From positions 55,827 through 119,826 of the forward strand of contig JAFTWA010000022.1 of NCBI GenBank assembly GCA_017465565.1: 64,000 nucleotides of DNA, in the 5' to 3' direction. The notes beneath the pieces were generated by a model. That model searched no databases. It was not told the origin of the DNA and saw only the letters and a program-made list of their open reading frames with translations. The stretch is from Tyzzerella sp. GTDB taxonomy: Bacteria > Bacillota > Clostridia > Lachnospirales > Lachnospiraceae. Positions 61,885-64,000 of the stretch are shown one piece after another (the stretch's first letter is position 1; every line of letters begins with the position of its first letter). Position numbers and translations under genes: made by a program.

Positions 61885-62535
61885 ATGATTGTTGACGAAC
61901 GCATGGTGACGTTTATTCATTCGCTTGAAACAGAAAATAGCGAGATACTAGAAACAATTGAGAAAGAGGCGCTGGATACATTTGTTCCAATTATCCGAAA
62001 AGAAATGCAGAGCTTTTTAAAGGTGCTCCTTAAAATCAAGAAGCCAAAACGCATCTTGGAGGTAGGTACTGCGGTTGGTTTTTCAGCAATTCTAATGAGT
62101 GAATATGCACCAGAGGATGCGCATATCACAACCATTGAAAAATACGAAAAGAGAATTCCAATTGCACTTGAGAATTTTAAACGGGCAGGAAAAGAGGATA
62201 AGATTACGCTTCTGGAAGGAGATGCCCTTGAAATTCTAAAAGGCTTAGAGGGAACCTATGATTTCATTTTTATGGATGCAGCAAAGGGCCAATATATTTA
62301 TTATATGCCAGAGGTTGTCAGGCTGCTCGAGAAGGACGGCGTTTTTGTGACAGATAATGTGCTGCAGGATGGGGATATCATCGAATCCCGTTTCGCGGTG
62401 GAGCGAAGAAACCGTACCATTCACAGCAGAATGAGAGAGTATTTATACGAACTAAAACACCATAAATTATTAGAAACTTCGATTATTCCACTGGGAGACG
62501 GAGTTGCACTTAGTACAAAAGTAAGAGAGGAATAG
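61885..62535 (+). CDS. trmR: tRNA 5-hydroxyuridine methyltransferase (O-methyltransferase)
   Basis: 216 residues of the class I O-methyltransferase 3 group. Motif I is RILEVGTAVGFSAI near residue 55; FIFMDAAKGQY and VFVTDNVLQDGDI follow. In B. subtilis the homologue YrrM/TrmR makes 5-methoxyuridine at the wobble base of tRNA, using 5-hydroxyuridine made by TrhP. Here the trhP-like gene starts 3 nt after the stop, which supports this function. AGAAGGGTATAGAT precedes the ATG. Confidence 0.88.
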   Translation: MIVDERMVTFIHSLETENSEILETIEKEALDTFVPIIRKEMQSFLKVLLKIKKPKRILEVGTAVGFSAILMSEYAPEDAHITTIEKYEKRIPIALENFKRAGKEDKITLLEGDALEILKGLEGTYDFIFMDAAKGQYIYYMPEVVRLLEKDGVFVTDNVLQDGDIIESRFAVERRNRTIHSRMREYLYELKHHKLLETSIIPLGDGVALSTKVREE

Positions 62536-62538
62536 GAA

Positions 62539-63762
62539 ATGGCAAGACATCCAGAATTATTAATTCCAGCAAGCAGCCTGGAAGTATTAAAGACTGCGGT
62601 TATTTTTGGAGCAGATGCAGTTTATATTGGCGGAGAAGCATTTGGCCTCCGTGCAAAGGCAAAGAACTTTACGTTAGATGACATGAGAGAGGGAATTGCA
62701 TTTGCCCACGAGCATGGCGTGAAAGTATATGTAACAGCGAATATTCTTGCTCATAATTATGATTTGGCAGGAGTAAGAGAATATTTCAAAGAATTGAAAG
62801 AAATTAAACCAGACGGACTCATTATTGCAGACCCTGCTATTTTTGAAATTGCAGGAGAAATCTGTCCTGAAATCGACCGTCATATTAGTACACAGGCAAA
62901 TAACACAAACTATGGAACCTTCAACTTCTGGTACAAACAGGGGGCAACCCGTGTGGTAACAGCGCGAGAGTTGTCACTCGAAGAGATTAAAGAAATCCGG
63001 GCAAATATTCCAGAAGATATGGAAATCGAGACGTTTGTACACGGGGCAATGTGTATCTCTTATTCGGGACGTTGTCTTCTCAGCAACTACATGGTAGGAA
63101 GAGATGCGAATCAGGGCGCATGTACACATCCATGCCGCTGGAAATATTCGATTGTGGAAGAAACAAGGCCAGGCGAAGTGATGCCGGTATTTGAAAATGA
63201 AAGAGGAACATACATCTTTAATTCCAAAGATTTGTGCATGATTGAACATATTCCAGAATTAATCGATGCTGGGGTGGACAGCTTGAAAATCGAAGGCCGC
63301 ATGAAGACGGCACTTTATGTTGCGACAGTTGCCAGAACATACAGAAAAGCAATCGACGATTATAAGAAGGATCCAGAACTTTACAAGAAAAACATGCCAT
63401 GGTATCTGGATCAGATTTCAAACTGTACTTACAGGCAGTTTACGACAGGATTCTTCTTTGGAAAGCCAAACGAAGAAAGCCAGATTTACGACAATAACAC
63501 CTATGTGAAAGAATACACATACCTTGGAATCATTGGTGAAGAGAAAGACGGAACTTACCGCATTGAGCAGAGAAATAAATTCTCAGTAGGGGAAACCATT
63601 GAGGTTATGAAACCAAATGGAGACAATGTGGAGGTTGTTGTAAAACGAATTCTGACAGAGGATGGAGCGGAACAGGAGAGTGCTCCACATCCAAAGCAGG
63701 TGCTCTATGTGGATCTTGGAATCCAGGTAGACCAATATGATATTTTGAGAAGAGCAGAATAA
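62539..63762 (+). CDS. trhP: U32 family protein, tRNA 5-hydroxyuridine synthesis (TrhP-like)
   Basis: 407 residues, usual for the YrrO/YegQ type. The N-terminal LIPASSLEVLKTAVIFGADAV and VYIGGEAFGLRAKAKNF are typical. FVHGAMCISYSGRCLLSNY and QGACTHPCRWKY supply Cys residues for an iron-sulfur cluster, and FNSKDLCMIEHIPELIDAG, DSLKIEGRMKT follow. Once called U32 peptidases, these proteins hydroxylate the wobble uridine of tRNA with prephenate. Bacillus has two genes (trhP1-P2); a single one is present here. No terminator is obvious before the IS edge. Confidence 0.9.
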   Translation: MARHPELLIPASSLEVLKTAVIFGADAVYIGGEAFGLRAKAKNFTLDDMREGIAFAHEHGVKVYVTANILAHNYDLAGVREYFKELKEIKPDGLIIADPAIFEIAGEICPEIDRHISTQANNTNYGTFNFWYKQGATRVVTARELSLEEIKEIRANIPEDMEIETFVHGAMCISYSGRCLLSNYMVGRDANQGACTHPCRWKYSIVEETRPGEVMPVFENERGTYIFNSKDLCMIEHIPELIDAGVDSLKIEGRMKTALYVATVARTYRKAIDDYKKDPELYKKNMPWYLDQISNCTYRQFTTGFFFGKPNEESQIYDNNTYVKEYTYLGIIGEEKDGTYRIEQRNKFSVGETIEVMKPNGDNVEVVVKRILTEDGAEQESAPHPKQVLYVDLGIQVDQYDILRRAE

Positions 63763-63909
63763 TTATTGCCATATTATCTTAATAATAATTTAAATCCCAT
63801 TTTAAAGTGGGGAATTCCATATAGAAAAAAATTGTGCTCTCAGGCACCGCCTTTTTAAATTGGTGTGCGCCCCGTCAAGTAGACAAGTAAAAAAATATAA
63901 AGTTTTTGT

Positions 63910-63939
63910 GTTGCCCGGTATATGCCGGGCAACATTTTT
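63910..63939 (+). terminator. Terminator at the end of the insertion sequence
   Basis: Perfect 9-bp stem GTTGCCCGG / CCGGGCAAC with a 6-nt loop, followed on the + strand by ATTTTTA. It would block transcription entering the transposase gene from outside. Confidence 0.7.
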
Positions 63940-64000
63940 ATGCTGCTAATAATTGTTTTTGGTAAAATTCCATCGGTGTTAGGATTCCGAGTCCACGCTG
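63938..64000 (-). CDS. Transposase (IS3-family OrfB-like), C-terminal 20 residues
   Basis: The minus strand reads QRGLGILTPMEFYQKQLLAA then TAA. The ending LTPMEFYQKQL is typical of the last residues of IS3-type integrase-core transposases. The rest of the gene lies beyond the window, so this is a fragment by position and not by mutation. Confidence 0.72.
   Translation of the reverse strand, partial: QRGLGILTPMEFYQKQLLAA

Larger units (their letters stand above)
63864..64000 (-). mobile_element. Edge of an IS3-family-like insertion sequence
   Basis: The end begins TGTGCGCCCCGTCAAGTAGA at 63864, close in layout to IS3/IS150-group ends (TG...CCCC...AGT.AGAC). Inside it lies the C-terminus of a transposase on the minus strand. 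The other end is outside the window, so length and target duplication cannot be told. Confidence 0.75.

Overview
The window looks like the chromosome of a low-GC, anaerobic gut Firmicute of the Clostridia, most likely a Lachnospiraceae member. The signs are AT-rich coding sequence with strong GGAGG ribosome binding sites, the IreB-RuvX-DUF1292 trio, DUF1836 and Rpn/PD-(D/E)XK proteins, a PrdA-like small protein, ABC sugar importers without their own ATPase, and many glycoside hydrolases. This assignment is inferred from gene content; no rRNA or tRNA gene was seen.

Layout. 1-2.3 kb: the 3' end of a mannitol PTS gene (mtlA, EIICBA) and mtlD. 2.3-29.9 kb: a large glycan-utilisation locus. A divergent AraC-type regulator precedes about 15 tightly spaced + strand genes: a foldase-like lipoprotein, a beta-helix lipoprotein, a 1881-residue membrane-anchored protein made of 11 tandem jelly-roll-like repeats, a lipoprotein with two more such repeats, a CUT1 sugar ABC importer (binding protein and two permeases), then a GH38 alpha-mannosidase, GH43, SGNH esterase-like protein, GH106-like enzyme and GH2 beta-galactosidase, a DMT transporter, a Gfo/Idh/MocA oxidoreductase and a glycerophosphodiesterase. 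The hydrolases have no signal peptides. The picture is capture at the surface, import of oligosaccharides, and trimming in the cytoplasm. The substrate is not known.

29.9-46 kb: mixed genes, namely an AAA/DUF234 ATPase, a Pro-tRNA editing protein, a NatAB-like ABC exporter, a stand-alone PrdA N-terminal-like protein, MntP, a heterodimeric ABC exporter with one degenerate ATP site, DUF1836, DegV, PflX-like radical SAM, an Rpn-like nuclease and a second GH2 enzyme. 46-56 kb: endonuclease IV, Fic, FliB-like, L-cysteine desulfidase, a DAACS symporter, PrmA-RsmE-cysteine desulfurase-ThiI. 57-64 kb: an HPr-like protein without the active-site His, MtaB, IreB-RuvX-DUF1292, RNase J, TrmR and TrhP (much RNA modification and turnover), and the edge of an IS3-like insertion sequence.

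The most unusual feature is a set of three very long palindromes (about 578, 386 and 1060 bp) that fill almost the whole space between convergent genes at 39.5-40.1, 50.5-50.9 and 56.3-57.4 kb. Each arm carries a rho-independent terminator for the gene reading into it, followed by 100-300 bp more of inverted sequence. Arms within one element are about 94-97% identical. Two of the three also share a 62-nt core block that is about 90% identical, so they are a repeat family and not chance hairpins.
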